Part shown: piece after piece, positions 7,714 through 16,780 of the stretch
Numbering within the stretch: position 1 is the first letter of the stretch
How the letters are laid out: every line of letters begins with the position of its first letter
DNA from: Rhodospirillales bacterium
Lineage (GTDB): Bacteria; Pseudomonadota; Alphaproteobacteria; Micavibrionales; Micavibrionaceae
Length of the DNA stretch: 64,000 nt
Reading direction: 5' to 3'
NCBI GenBank assembly: GCA_020638335.1
Contig: JACKIT010000007.1
Location: 5,606-69,605 of the forward strand
Notes under the pieces: model-generated
Seen by the model: the letters and a program-made list of their open reading frames with translations, nothing else
The model's database searches: none
Told to the model about the DNA's origin: nothing
Translations under genes and position numbers: made by a program

Positions 7714-8906
7714 TGGAGAAAATCACAAATAAAGAGGCTCAAAACAAAATAGACCAGCTCAAAAACACTAAAATCTGGCGTTATTTATCCTTTGATAAAT
7801 TCATAGATCTCATAATAACTGGTGAATTACACTTTTCTCCCGCCAGTAGTTTCGAAGACACATGGGAAATGCACCCTCCTGCTTGCCTGAGAAACAGGGA
7901 TAACTGGAGAAAGGCTATATTAAGTAAAAACTCGAGTTTAAATGGGTGTGATGTTGATATTGAGTTACTGATAGATGATGCGATCGGGCTTTTTTTAAAT
8001 AGCTATAATAATAAAGATTTAGAATATTACTTTTCCTGTTGGTCTAAAACAGACCAAGACCACGCAGCACTTTGGAATATCTTCACAGACAAGAAAAACG
8101 CCGTAGCAATTTCAACAACCCCCTTGAAAATTTTTCAAGCCTTAAAATTTGGGAATGAAGAAAAGGAGCTCCAAAAAATATCCCAACATTTTCAGATGAT
8201 CGAAACACACTATATAGACTTCGAAGAAGAAAATTTAAACTTACTTGAATTTCCCAATAAAAGAATACAAATCTATTTTAGTGAGGAAAGCGATTACATA
8301 CCTGGAAGCATTCGAGAAAGTAAATCTATGCCTTTACCTTATTCTTTCAAACGCAGCTCTTTTTGCTATGAAGAAGAAGTACGGTTAGTCTTTTTCTCCA
8401 GTCAAAACTCCGAACCATTCGCAAGAATAAAATTTGATCCCAATTATCTAATAGAAGACATTGTCATTGCCCCTTTGGCAAACGAATCTTTCGTAAACCA
8501 TATTAAGGCAATCTGTGCAGGCAGAGAATTTGGATACAACATTAGGCGTTCAAAACTAACACCCCCACAGCTCACTCCGGAAGAAATAGAATTATCAAAC
8601 AACTATGTAACCTGCCTTAAAAACTATAGAAAGGTTCAAGCAGAAAGAAGAAACAAACAGTGCGGATACATTGTGTTTGACAGCAAAGAAGGCTTTGAAA
8701 AATGGCATCAAGAAGTGAAACGTTTTATGGGGCTCCCTCGTTTTGGAAGACGTGGCGATAGTGGCGATTATGGATACGCTGCTTGTGGCACTTATGAATG
8801 GTGTGAACCCGAGCCTTATAAAGATGGAAAATATTTAGGCTACGCGACTCCTTCGATCTGCTTCGAACATAAGTTAGAACCCCTAAAAATTGCCGAAAAC
8901 AAGTGA
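7713..8906 (+). CDS. DUF2971 domain protein
   Basis: A 397-residue protein. The N-terminus (WRYLSFDKF then a TGELHFSPASSFEDTWE stretch) and the CWSKTDQDHAALWNIF motif at about residues 110-125 match DUF2971, a family common in accessory and defence-linked loci with no proven activity. The last 120 residues go beyond the usual domain and include several Cys and a Tyr/Gly-rich segment. Base composition is clearly more AT-rich than the neighbours, which suggests acquisition, although the start overlaps the upstream stop by 1 nt. Confidence 0.75.
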   Translation: MEKITNKEAQNKIDQLKNTKIWRYLSFDKFIDLIITGELHFSPASSFEDTWEMHPPACLRNRDNWRKAILSKNSSLNGCDVDIELLIDDAIGLFLNSYNNKDLEYYFSCWSKTDQDHAALWNIFTDKKNAVAISTTPLKIFQALKFGNEEKELQKISQHFQMIETHYIDFEEENLNLLEFPNKRIQIYFSEESDYIPGSIRESKSMPLPYSFKRSSFCYEEEVRLVFFSSQNSEPFARIKFDPNYLIEDIVIAPLANESFVNHIKAICAGREFGYNIRRSKLTPPQLTPEEIELSNNYVTCLKNYRKVQAERRNKQCGYIVFDSKEGFEKWHQEVKRFMGLPRFGRRGDSGDYGYAACGTYEWCEPEPYKDGKYLGYATPSICFEHKLEPLKIAENK

Positions 8907-8972
8907 ATTCTCTCAAAAACCTTCCAAACGCCCACTATTGCCTCCCTGCGCTCGCAATGACATAGTGTGCGG

Positions 8973-9170
8973 ATGAAACGAGGATTGGTGATATTTGGCG
9001 GGGTGATGGCGTTGTTGATCGCTGCGGCGTTCATATATGACGCGCTCACGGCCAAGCCGCAGCGGGAAATTCTGATTGATCGGGATTATGTGCCGAAGCA
9101 GGCACGCCCTCTTGCCGCCCCTGCCTCCGGCCCCACTGCGGATGACACGCTGACGCCGATGCCGGAATGA
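8973..9170 (+). CDS. Small membrane-anchored protein
   Basis: A 65-residue protein with a basic N-terminus, one hydrophobic segment at about residues 5-22 and a Pro/Ala-rich tail, so an N-in single-pass anchor is likely. An in-frame GTG lies two codons upstream. It starts just after a partial copy of the CGTCATTGCGAG repeat family. Function unknown. Confidence 0.5.
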   Translation: MKRGLVIFGGVMALLIAAAFIYDALTAKPQREILIDRDYVPKQARPLAAPASGPTADDTLTPMPE

Positions 9171-9240
9171 GCACGGCGCAGTTTGCCGTAATCAGAACTT
9201 GGTCATTTTACCTAGAAAATAAAACACCCCCCACCCCTAC

Positions 9241-9260
9241 CCTCCCCCTCAAGGGGGAGG
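9241..9260. repeat. Short GC-rich palindrome
   Basis: CCTCCCCCT then AAGGGGGAGG-type symmetry in the gap between the 8973 gene and the convergent STAS gene. It has no T-tract, so it may only be an interspersed element; a short CTCGCAATGACG fragment of another repeat lies at about 9274-9285. Confidence 0.4.
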
Positions 9261-9294
9261 GATGAAAAGACCTTCTCGCAATGACGATCGTTCC

Positions 9295-9675
9295 TTAAGC
9301 TGCCAGTTCCCGGCCGCCGCCGATCCAGTCTTTCGCCTGGTCTACCTCATCCAGCCTGTAAAAATTTACCTCACCGGGGAAGAAGGGCTTAAACAGCGCA
9401 GTCATATTGCGAATCCAGCCCTCGTCTGTGACAAAAGCGATATGCGAAAGATCATTCCAATGTCTGATCCCATAGCTCATATCATCCCACATGGCGGAAA
9501 GTTCCATACCATCAAAATCCTTCGCGATCACGAGCATCATTTTCAGCGGCTTATGCTTTTCCAGCATTTCATCGCAAAGCGGCAACATGCCCTCGACGTA
9601 ATCTTCATGCGTCAGCTTGCCGCTGACTTCCACACCCAGTACATTTTCAGGAAGGCCTTCAATTTGCTTAAACAT
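9295..9675 (-). CDS. STAS/SpoIIAA-like protein
   Basis: A 126-residue protein of the SpoIIAA-like STAS family. It opens with a strand-turn, then VSGKLTHEDY and a long central pattern of alternating beta strands and helices as in the STAS fold. ATG 9675 is chosen because an AGGAG lies just upstream; an in-frame extension to 9753 has no such site. These single-domain forms bind hydrophobic ligands or partners; no specific partner is visible nearby. Confidence 0.75.
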   Translation of the reverse strand: MFKQIEGLPENVLGVEVSGKLTHEDYVEGMLPLCDEMLEKHKPLKMMLVIAKDFDGMELSAMWDDMSYGIRHWNDLSHIAFVTDEGWIRNMTALFKPFFPGEVNFYRLDEVDQAKDWIGGGRELAA

Positions 9676-9859
9676 TGTGTTTACTCCTTTTTGCATGGAT
9701 ACTTTTGAGCTTACGCCTGTTTGCGAGCCAGTTATTTGACCTTTGTCAAGCATGGCGAAATTGAAGACAAGGCCCCTTCCCTATACTCAGAAAATCGCAT
9801 TGACAATTCATTTTTTACAAAAAGCGTGACGTTTATGGACAGGATGGTAAGGTTTGCCT

Positions 9860-10087
9860 ATGAGCAAGAAAGAACAGCATATCCGCCTACCCTGCGCGCA
9901 ATGTGATGCGTTAACGATGCATACGCGCCAGAAAAAGCCCAGTAAGGGGTTGGATATTTTTCTCAGCCTGATGAGTTTGGGGTTGTGGCGGCTGGTGACG
10001 ATGGTTCGGCCAAAGCGGCGCACGGTTTGCGATGTGTGCGGCAATATCTATTCAAAACGTCAGGGGGAAAAGACCTTAGGACGGTAA
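9860..10087 (+). CDS. Small zinc-ribbon protein
   Basis: A 75-residue protein with two C-x2-C pairs (CAQC near residue 12 and CDVC near residue 57) that could bind one zinc. Between them lies a hydrophobic stretch of about 20 residues, which could be a membrane hairpin or a buried helix. A TTG two codons upstream is an alternative start. Function unknown. Confidence 0.5.
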   Translation: MSKKEQHIRLPCAQCDALTMHTRQKKPSKGLDIFLSLMSLGLWRLVTMVRPKRRTVCDVCGNIYSKRQGEKTLGR

Positions 10088-10219
10088 AGAATGGAGGGGG
10101 CGGCGGTATTTAGTTTTTCAAAAGAATTAACGGCTTTTAATTTTGATCGAAGATAGTGTATTCTGGTGCTATTACGCTGACACGCTCTTTCAACATCCTT
10201 TCAACATAGGGACAAATCC

Positions 10220-10717
10220 ATGATTAAATATGTTTCCGGTGATATTCTTCTTAGCGATGCGCAAGCGATTGCCCACGGCGTTGCGCCGGACGATCATTTT
10301 AATCAAGGGCTGGCGCTGACGCTGCGTGAACGTTTTCCGGCGATGGCGAAGGATTTTCGTCATTATTGCCACCAAAATAATCCGGATGCCGGGGGCGCGT
10401 GGCTATGGGCCGGGCCGGATGGCGTGATTATCAATTTGATGACGCAAGAGCCTGCTCCGGATCATAATGCACATCCGGGCAAGGCCAGCGTGACAAATAT
10501 TTCTCATGCGCTGAAAGATCTTTGCGCGATTATCGATGCGGAAAGCCTGACCTCCGTTGCTCTGCCGCGCCTGGCGACCGGTGTTGGCGGGCAGAATTGG
10601 GAAGATGTCAAGCCGCTGATTGAAGAGCATCTGGGTGGTCTTAAGATTCCTGTGATCGTTTATGAGACTTATACCAAGGGTGAAAAAGCGCAGGAAAAGA
10701 TTTCCAAAGCGGCGTAA
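10220..10717 (+). CDS. Macro domain protein (ADP-ribose binding)
   Basis: A 165-residue single macro domain. The N-terminal VSGDIL strand, the AHGVA loop after the first helix, and the ATGVGG phosphate-binding loop at about residues 119-124 fit the Appr-1''-p processing family, which binds or hydrolyses ADP-ribose derivatives. Expected to be cytosolic. No ADP-ribosyltransferase (such as DarT) is adjacent, so it is likely a house-keeping deacylase or ADP-ribose hydrolase rather than an antitoxin. Confidence 0.85.
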   Translation: MIKYVSGDILLSDAQAIAHGVAPDDHFNQGLALTLRERFPAMAKDFRHYCHQNNPDAGGAWLWAGPDGVIINLMTQEPAPDHNAHPGKASVTNISHALKDLCAIIDAESLTSVALPRLATGVGGQNWEDVKPLIEEHLGGLKIPVIVYETYTKGEKAQEKISKAA

Positions 10718-10778
10718 TGCTTTCCGTGAAATGAAGGGGAGCGATGGCAATTTTGAAAATTCGTGATACATTCGTTTC

Positions 10779-11315
10779 ATGAGCACGAAAAAAGCCGTTA
10801 ACGATACCGAAGAGCCGCACGAAATCGACGTGGAAGATGCGCCGGAGAGGGAGGCACAAGCGCCGCTGGATCATCCTGACTTGCCGACCAGTCCGCCGAT
10901 CATCCTGCTGCTCATGGTCATGGCGGGGATTGTCGCTGACTGGCTGATGCCGATTAATTTCGGACATGGCTGGGGGGCTTTGGGCCTAATTTTGCTGCTG
11001 GGTGCTTTGGGCTACGCGTTCTGGTGCATGCAGCTTTTCAAAACCGCCGGAACGAATGTGAACCCGGCGATGCCGAGTTCTAGCCTTGTAACCGAAGGGC
11101 CGTATAAATATTCGCGCAACCCGATTTATGTGTGCTTTTTAATTGCCTATGTGGGGCTCGCCATGCTGGCCGATGCACCGGTGATGATTTTGCTAAGCGT
11201 CGGTCTCTTCTTCCTGCTCGACAAATATATCATCCAGCCTGAGGAAGAGTATCTCGAGGCGACCTTCGGCGAAGAATATCTTGATTATAAAAACACCGTC
11301 CGGCGCTGGGTATAA
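10779..11315 (+). CDS. Isoprenylcysteine methyltransferase-like membrane protein
   Basis: A 178-residue protein with an acidic N-terminal 40 residues followed by about four hydrophobic segments. The signature of the ICMT/PEMT family is clear: GTNVNP, then LVTEGPYKYSRNPIY, and a later EEEYLEATFGEEY stretch that matches the SAM-site region. Bacterial members methylate lipids or small molecules; the substrate cannot be read from sequence. Confidence 0.85.
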   Translation: MSTKKAVNDTEEPHEIDVEDAPEREAQAPLDHPDLPTSPPIILLLMVMAGIVADWLMPINFGHGWGALGLILLLGALGYAFWCMQLFKTAGTNVNPAMPSSSLVTEGPYKYSRNPIYVCFLIAYVGLAMLADAPVMILLSVGLFFLLDKYIIQPEEEYLEATFGEEYLDYKNTVRRWV

Positions 11316-11388
11316 ACCTATTTTTGAAAAAGATGCCCCGCTCTTTCTTCCTCTCCCAAAAGAGCTGAGCATAGATTTGAGGGAAAGT

Positions 11389-11853
11389 TTAGTGGTGTTT
11401 TTTATGATATTTTTTATGCGCGTTTTCATGGGCCCTTTTGTGCTTGGCGGGCATTTTATCGTGACGATCATTATCACTAAAATAAAAGAACGCGGAATAA
11501 TGCGGATGGCCGTAATAGCGGGGATAATAGCTACTGTAATAGCGCCGCGCTTTATAATAATGGCCATACGGCGCATAATAGCGATCGACAATCACAATAC
11601 GGGTATCGCGATCATATAAATCATCATAGATGCGCTCGCGCACTTTTTCACGAGCGGGCTCAGGACCGCCGAGCTTTACAATTTCCCAAACGCCGCCGTC
11701 GCGCCTACACGCTTCGCCGTAGCCGACTTCTATTTTACCGCCAATGCGGATTGTTTTTGTATATTCACGGCAATAATCACGCGCTTGTGCATTTGCTGAA
11801 AACATAAACGGGATTGCAGCGAGCGCTGCAATTGTTAAGATTTTATGTTTCAT
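11389..11853 (-). CDS. Secreted Tyr/His-rich protein
   Basis: A 154-residue exported protein. A signal peptide ends with ANAQA at about residue 25, followed by a small domain with two Cys (CREY and EACRRDGG), probably a disulfide, and a WEIV strand. The C-terminal 60 residues are rich in Tyr, His, Lys and Arg. GGAG precedes ATG 11853. Family not named to my knowledge; divergent from 12000. Confidence 0.65.
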   Translation of the reverse strand: MKHKILTIAALAAIPFMFSANAQARDYCREYTKTIRIGGKIEVGYGEACRRDGGVWEIVKLGGPEPAREKVRERIYDDLYDRDTRIVIVDRYYAPYGHYYKARRYYSSYYPRYYGHPHYSAFFYFSDNDRHDKMPAKHKRAHENAHKKYHKKHH

Positions 11854-11999
11854 TGTCACTACTCCATTTATTTAAATCTGGCCTTTTCCCGTCATACGTA
11901 TGCGGTTTTAAAAACCCTTCGAAAAAATAAAGGCCGGTTGCCTGGCCTCACGTAAAACGCTAGGTTGAAGCTTCATAATATTTTTGAGGAGATATTATT

Positions 12000-12728
12000 A
12001 TGCGCCTGATTTTATTTGCCGTAAGCGCTCTACTGCTTATTTTACCCCAAAACGCAGTAGCACAGTGCGGCGCCAGCCCTGCCCCCGATATACCGGATGG
12101 ACATTTGATGATGAATTTTTCGGCGACTGAGCGGCGCGACGTTGAGCAAGATCTGCTGGTGACAACGCTGTCTTATAGCGCAACCAACCGTGATGTAAGC
12201 ACCTTGCAAAACGAAGTTAACAGCACCATGAAAAAAGTACTTGAGCGCGTCAAACGAGAAAAGAAAATTGAAGCGCAAACAGGCGCGTATCAGGTGTATG
12301 AAACCAGCGATCCGCGTACAAAAGAACGGCTTTGGCGCGGTTCTCAGAATATTACACTTAAATCCAGAAATGCTGATGACTTGCTGGCGCTTAGCGGAGA
12401 TTTACAGGACATGAAGCTGGCAACGCATGGCCTTAGCTATACGCTTGACCCTGAAACGGCTGCGAGCGTTAAAGACAGTTTGATGGAAGCAGCACTGATA
12501 AAACTTCAACAGCGCGCGGATCGCGCGGCGAAGGCGCTTGGAAAGTCCAGCGCTTCTTTGCGTGAGGTTACAGTTGTGAATGAGGATGCCTCCTACTCTA
12601 ATCCACAAATGTATGAACGCAGTATGGTAGCGGAGGACGATGCAATGGATATGGCTGCGCCAGTTGCCCAGGCCGGAGAGACGACGATCAGCCTGAGCGT
12701 AAATGCAACGGCGGTTTTAAAGCCTTAA
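12000..12728 (+). CDS. SIMPL domain (DUF541) periplasmic protein
   Basis: A 242-residue protein with a signal peptide (cleavage near AVAQC, residue 20-22) and a SIMPL fold. The pairwise helix-strand pattern, the YQVYETSDPRTKERLWRGSQ region and the closing ISLSVNATAVL strand match the family, which forms oligomeric rings in the periplasm. GAGGAG lies just before ATG 12000. It heads a run of three plus-strand genes. Confidence 0.85.
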   Translation: MRLILFAVSALLLILPQNAVAQCGASPAPDIPDGHLMMNFSATERRDVEQDLLVTTLSYSATNRDVSTLQNEVNSTMKKVLERVKREKKIEAQTGAYQVYETSDPRTKERLWRGSQNITLKSRNADDLLALSGDLQDMKLATHGLSYTLDPETAASVKDSLMEAALIKLQQRADRAAKALGKSSASLREVTVVNEDASYSNPQMYERSMVAEDDAMDMAAPVAQAGETTISLSVNATAVLKP

Positions 12729-12747
12729 TTAAGAGCAATACGAACCC

Positions 12748-13143
12748 ATGGCCTTGCTGTTTATTTACGGCACATTAATGCGGGGGTTTCACAATGCCGC
12801 GCGGCTTGATCTCGGACATTTTTTAGGCCCGGTGCGTACGGCCAGAGAGGAGTGCAGCATGGTGGCATGTGTTGATCCTCCTTATCCATTTCCAGGCGTT
12901 ATTGCCGGACACAGCCATATCGCCGGAGAGCTATATGATGTGAGTACCCACCTGTTGCGTCTGCTTGATGATTTTGAGCTTGAAGGTCAGGAATACATGC
13001 GTGAAACCATAGCCCTAAACAACGGTGAACATGCGCAGTATTACAGGCTTATTTATCCAAGCAGACTTACGGTTGTTGACCGGCATGCACAGATTGATTT
13101 TAACAAAGGCGAAAATTGCTATCGCTGGGTTAACGTAGAGTAA
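12748..13143 (+). CDS. Gamma-glutamylcyclotransferase family protein
   Basis: A 131-residue AIG2/GGCT-fold protein. The YGTLMRG phosphate-type loop near residues 7-13 and a later catalytic Glu context (LDDFELEG, about 73-80) are the family landmarks. These enzymes release 5-oxoproline from gamma-glutamyl peptides. It lies 19 bp after the SIMPL gene and 7 bp before the DUF455 gene, so co-transcription is likely. Confidence 0.85.
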   Translation: MALLFIYGTLMRGFHNAARLDLGHFLGPVRTAREECSMVACVDPPYPFPGVIAGHSHIAGELYDVSTHLLRLLDDFELEGQEYMRETIALNNGEHAQYYRLIYPSRLTVVDRHAQIDFNKGENCYRWVNVE

Positions 13144-13150
13144 AAAAGTG

Positions 13151-13981
13151 ATGACAGCATTATGCGAAGCGGCGTTGGACGTGTTGAACACTCCGGATGC
13201 GGTTGAAAAATCCCAAAAAACCCGGCGCTATGCGGCGGCGTGGCGCAAAGGCGAGATTTACGAGATTGGGCAAGTTGACCTGCCTGACCGTCCGGCGCGC
13301 AGTGAAAGACCTCAACTTCTTGCCCCCAAAGATATGCCTAGACGCGCGAAAGCGGGAAGCCCTCGCTCCAAAATCGCGCTACTGCATGCGCTGGCGCATA
13401 TTGAGCTTAACGCCATTGATCTGGCCTGGGATGTGATGGCGCGTAAATTTGCTCTGGGTGGTTTTACGCGCCCCAAAGGATTTTATGATGATTGGGTCAA
13501 GGTGGCCAATGATGAGGCAAAGCATCATTTGATGCTGGAAGAGCGTTTAAATGCTCTGGGCGCTTCTTATGGCGACTTGCCTGCACATGATGGCCTGTGG
13601 GAATCTTCGGAGAAAACGGCGCATGATTTTGCCGCACGCCTTGCGATTGTGCCGATGGTTCTGGAAGCGCGCGGACTGGATGTTACGCCGGGGATGATTG
13701 CTATCATGGAAAAGTATGGAGATGAAGAAACGGCGCGATGTCTGCAAATTATTCATGATGACGAGGTTACACATGTGCGCGCAGGGACGCGCTGGTTTGA
13801 GGCATGGTGTGCGCATCATGGAAAAGACGTTGAGGAAACGTGGCAGGATTTGGTTCGCACTTATTTCAACGGGCAGCTTAAACGCCCATTTAACCACCCT
13901 TCGCGTGAAGAGGCCGGAATGATCCGCGATTGGTACGAACCTCTGGCCGAGGCGTTGGACAGCAGTGAAAGTGTGGCTTAG
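13151..13981 (+). CDS. Ferritin-like DUF455 protein
   Basis: A 276-residue helical protein. Metal-ligand helices are visible as ALAHIELNAIDLAWD, NDEAKHH, a later Glu in VLEARGLD, and DDEVTHV, a typical E...E-x2-H...E-x2-H carboxylate di-iron arrangement. DUF455 members are distant relatives of the tRNA hydroxylase MiaE. An in-frame GTG at 13148 is an alternative start. Its stop is 4 bp from that of the convergent protease gene. Confidence 0.85.
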   Translation: MTALCEAALDVLNTPDAVEKSQKTRRYAAAWRKGEIYEIGQVDLPDRPARSERPQLLAPKDMPRRAKAGSPRSKIALLHALAHIELNAIDLAWDVMARKFALGGFTRPKGFYDDWVKVANDEAKHHLMLEERLNALGASYGDLPAHDGLWESSEKTAHDFAARLAIVPMVLEARGLDVTPGMIAIMEKYGDEETARCLQIIHDDEVTHVRAGTRWFEAWCAHHGKDVEETWQDLVRTYFNGQLKRPFNHPSREEAGMIRDWYEPLAEALDSSESVA

Positions 13982-13984
13982 ATC

Positions 13985-15082
13985 CTAATCATTACCGCCA
14001 GGTTTATGCTCTGTGGCTTGCGCCGGTTGCACCTGGCGTTCTTCGGGGACTAGTTTTTGTCCCTTGGCTTTCTTGGATTTGATTTCTTTTACTGTGGCTT
14101 CAAGAGCGAGGAAACGCTTGGCCGTTGAGGGGTGAGAGCCGCCCGCCATATGAATTGCGCCGGGATTTGATGCGGCCATCCGCCGCCAGAGGTTAGGGGC
14201 CTGGTCAATGTTATATCCTGCGCGAGCTGTATGATATAGCCCTACATAATCGGCTTCGGCTTCGAAGCCTTGCGAGTTTACACCCGCGCCAATTTGCATC
14301 CCTAAATCGGTGACATCTACGCCTGTGGCAACGGTGACCACAGCGCCTAATATACCGCCAATGATGGCGTTACCGCTTTTGGCTGCGACATGGGCGCGTG
14401 TGTTATGAGCAAGCTCATGCCCAACTACAGTGGCCAGTTCGGTATCGTTTTCGACAAAACGCATCATACCTTTTGTGACGATAATATTTTTACCATCGGC
14501 GGCGGCATTTACCGCATCACTCATGGCAAGCGTTACTGGCGAATTACAGGCATGTACAGGGTTGAGAGTCACGTCTACAGATTTACCAGCGCGGTCAAGC
14601 GTCAGTTTCATAGGCGTGGCCACTTCATTTTTATTGAGCAAGGTTTCGAGCTTTTTGAGACCGGCTTTACCTTCCGGCAAGGTCTGCCCATCAACATGGG
14701 TGATCATATCGCCGACTTTCAGTACTTTGGAGGCTGGCGTTTTCTCTGCAATCATGGTCACAGTCGGGCGACTATCAACACCATAAAGCTTGGCCATGGT
14801 TTCGCGGTAATCCTTATGTACAGCGTCTTTTGTTATAAAGTGTGCGCCAACATAGGGCGCAACCATATCTTCACAAAGCGGCGCATTGGCAAGCAGGATC
14901 GGGGCGGCAATATTTTCGAGACGCTGAGCCATTTTCGTGTTTTCTTTTACGGCCAGTTCGCGCTGCAGAGCGACCTCTTCAGCGGCCATAGAATTTGATA
15001 TATTGGGTGTTTGCGTGGTTGGAGCGCAAGCGCTTGGCAATAAAGCTGCACTCAGAATGAATAAAAATGAAAACATGCGCAT
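13985..15082 (-). CDS. M48 family metalloprotease with PDZ domain, lipoprotein
   Basis: A 365-residue protein with a lipobox (LPSAC, Cys 19), so it is anchored to a membrane facing the periplasm. A PDZ domain covers about residues 110-175. The peptidase core has HELAH at about 239-243 and the third ligand in FEAEADYVG at about 289-297; a GGSHPS substrate loop follows. The architecture resembles periplasmic quality-control peptidases of the BepA/LoiP kind. An AGGAG precedes ATG 15082. Confidence 0.9.
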   Translation of the reverse strand: MRMFSFLFILSAALLPSACAPTTQTPNISNSMAAEEVALQRELAVKENTKMAQRLENIAAPILLANAPLCEDMVAPYVGAHFITKDAVHKDYRETMAKLYGVDSRPTVTMIAEKTPASKVLKVGDMITHVDGQTLPEGKAGLKKLETLLNKNEVATPMKLTLDRAGKSVDVTLNPVHACNSPVTLAMSDAVNAAADGKNIIVTKGMMRFVENDTELATVVGHELAHNTRAHVAAKSGNAIIGGILGAVVTVATGVDVTDLGMQIGAGVNSQGFEAEADYVGLYHTARAGYNIDQAPNLWRRMAASNPGAIHMAGGSHPSTAKRFLALEATVKEIKSKKAKGQKLVPEERQVQPAQATEHKPGGND

Positions 15083-15207
15083 TGGTTTTATGTCTCCTGA
15101 TATAATATTTTTGAGCGATCAACATGCCCTAAAAGACAAAAGGAATTCAAGAACTCTTTGGCAAAGACTTCTTGTTCATGGCGGCCATAGCGTGTTTAAT
15201 TCAGATT

Positions 15208-16317
15208 ATGAATGACACTCAAAAACATACAGACGCACCATCGCCAGAACCTGATGCACAGGAGGTTTCGCGCAGCCGTGATGACGATTTTTCCGCGATG
15301 GTTGAACGGTTAATCCGCGATGCGGAAGATATGCGGCTATCGTTTATGAAGCGCCACCGCACACGCGGGAATGTTACCATGACGTTAGGGCTTATCAGCC
15401 TGACAATTGGCGCGACCGGATTTGGCTGGTTTTTGTTTATGGAAGCCGACATCCTGCGCGCTGTTGGCTCTATGCTGCTTGCTGTTATGATCCCGGCCTT
15501 ACTGCAAATCTGGAACAACGGGATTCTGAAAGACTATGAGCGCAGCTATAAACGGGAGTTTTTGCCGCGCCTTGCCCAGGCTCTGGGCGGGTTTAAATTT
15601 CATCCTTCACGCGGGATCGGGCGTAAAATTATCGCCAAAACCGGGTTGATCCCGGCTCATGATATTTATGAAGCTGAAGATTGTTTTTTGGGGCATTATA
15701 AGGGCGTTAAGGTGTTGTTTTCCGAAGCGCGCCTTAAAACCAAGAAAAAATATATAGCGCCTGTTTTTGATGGCGTGTTTGTATTGCTCGAGATTCCTAA
15801 TGCAGCAATCGAGGGGCATACAATTCTAACGGCTGATCGGGATGCCTATCGCATGTGGCGTTCATCACGCTGGGGAAAGCTTCAAGACGTTCCGATTTCA
15901 ACCGGCAACGAAAGCTGGGATCGTTTTCAAATTCTTTCCGATAATCCGGAGCGCGCAAAGCTTTTGATCGGTGAACGGTTGCTCAAGGAACTTGCCGAAG
16001 CGGCTGATATTTTTGACAATGCAGATCTTAGCGCGGCGTTTTTCAAGGGGAAATTTGTATTCCTTATGATTCCATATAAGGGCGATATGTTTGAAGCCTC
16101 CAACATTCATATTCCGGTTGCGACGAAACAGCATGCAATGCAATGCAAACGCGAGATCGAACAGATTTTAGAGATTATTGATGTGTTTGATCTGTATCAA
16201 AAAGCAGATACGCCGCCTGCCGAGGTTAAAAACGAGGTTGAAAAAGCGGAAAACTCGCAGCCTGATTCATCCCCCTCACAAGAACCTCCAACGGATTCAG
16301 GTTCGAAAACAGATTAA
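15208..16317 (+). CDS. DUF3137 membrane protein
   Basis: A 369-residue protein. Two hydrophobic segments at about residues 57-100 form a hairpin; the rest is cytosolic. The family signature is clear: FLPRL, LGGFKF, the LIP step, YEAEDCFLGHYKGV and VLFSEARL. The C-terminal 40 residues are Pro/Glu/Ser-rich and disordered. DUF3137 has no proven role. ATG 15208 is chosen because the upstream extension (from 15172) is unlike the family. Confidence 0.8.
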   Translation: MNDTQKHTDAPSPEPDAQEVSRSRDDDFSAMVERLIRDAEDMRLSFMKRHRTRGNVTMTLGLISLTIGATGFGWFLFMEADILRAVGSMLLAVMIPALLQIWNNGILKDYERSYKREFLPRLAQALGGFKFHPSRGIGRKIIAKTGLIPAHDIYEAEDCFLGHYKGVKVLFSEARLKTKKKYIAPVFDGVFVLLEIPNAAIEGHTILTADRDAYRMWRSSRWGKLQDVPISTGNESWDRFQILSDNPERAKLLIGERLLKELAEAADIFDNADLSAAFFKGKFVFLMIPYKGDMFEASNIHIPVATKQHAMQCKREIEQILEIIDVFDLYQKADTPPAEVKNEVEKAENSQPDSSPSQEPPTDSGSKTD

Positions 16318-16637
16318 ATCTGCGCCCGCAGTATGATTTCGCCGTCGTTGATAAGCACTGATTTTTTTGCGCTTTTGGGCAGTGGTATCCCTGCTCCCCG
16401 GCAAAACATCATAAGCGCGGCGGCCAGAAAATCCCGGGCATATTCGCGAATTTCTATACTTTGATCCGCCGGATTTTCGAGTGTCAAGACAATCTGTGAT
16501 GTGTCAGAATCTTTTTCTTTTACGCTGGTCACTGCACCCGGTGGGGGCTTCGGCAACTGTTTTTGCACACTCAGGGCATATATAGCCTTGTAAACTTCAT
16601 CCTGACTAAAAATAATTCTACGATCTTCACGGGGCAT
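16314..16637 (-). CDS. Hypothetical protein
   Basis: A 107-residue soluble protein with a helical middle (residues 60-80) that carries one Cys, flanked by predicted strands. No motif recognised. It is convergent with the DUF3137 gene (4-nt overlap of the ends) and divergent from cheZ. Confidence 0.6.
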   Translation of the reverse strand: MPREDRRIIFSQDEVYKAIYALSVQKQLPKPPPGAVTSVKEKDSDTSQIVLTLENPADQSIEIREYARDFLAAALMMFCRGAGIPLPKSAKKSVLINDGEIILRAQI

Positions 16638-16780
16638 AAGGAAAAAATCAACCTCGGTGTCTTTTTAAATACACTCGTATAATAATAAGAAAGTAATAGG
16701 CAGGATAGAAGAATTTTATTAATATCTTCATGATATAGTTTATTAGTCCTTCAACGCTAATCACTTTTCAGCAGAAAGCA

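Noticed and set aside
9262..9708. A 148-codon plus-strand frame
   Set aside because: Lies opposite the STAS gene, which has a good ribosome site and a clear fold.
10220..10717. DarTG-type toxin-antitoxin from the macro domain
   Set aside because: No ADP-ribosyltransferase gene on either side; the neighbours are a zinc-ribbon protein and a methyltransferase-like protein.
14390..14998. A 202-codon plus-strand frame
   Set aside because: Lies opposite the M48 protease gene with its HELAH motif and lipobox.
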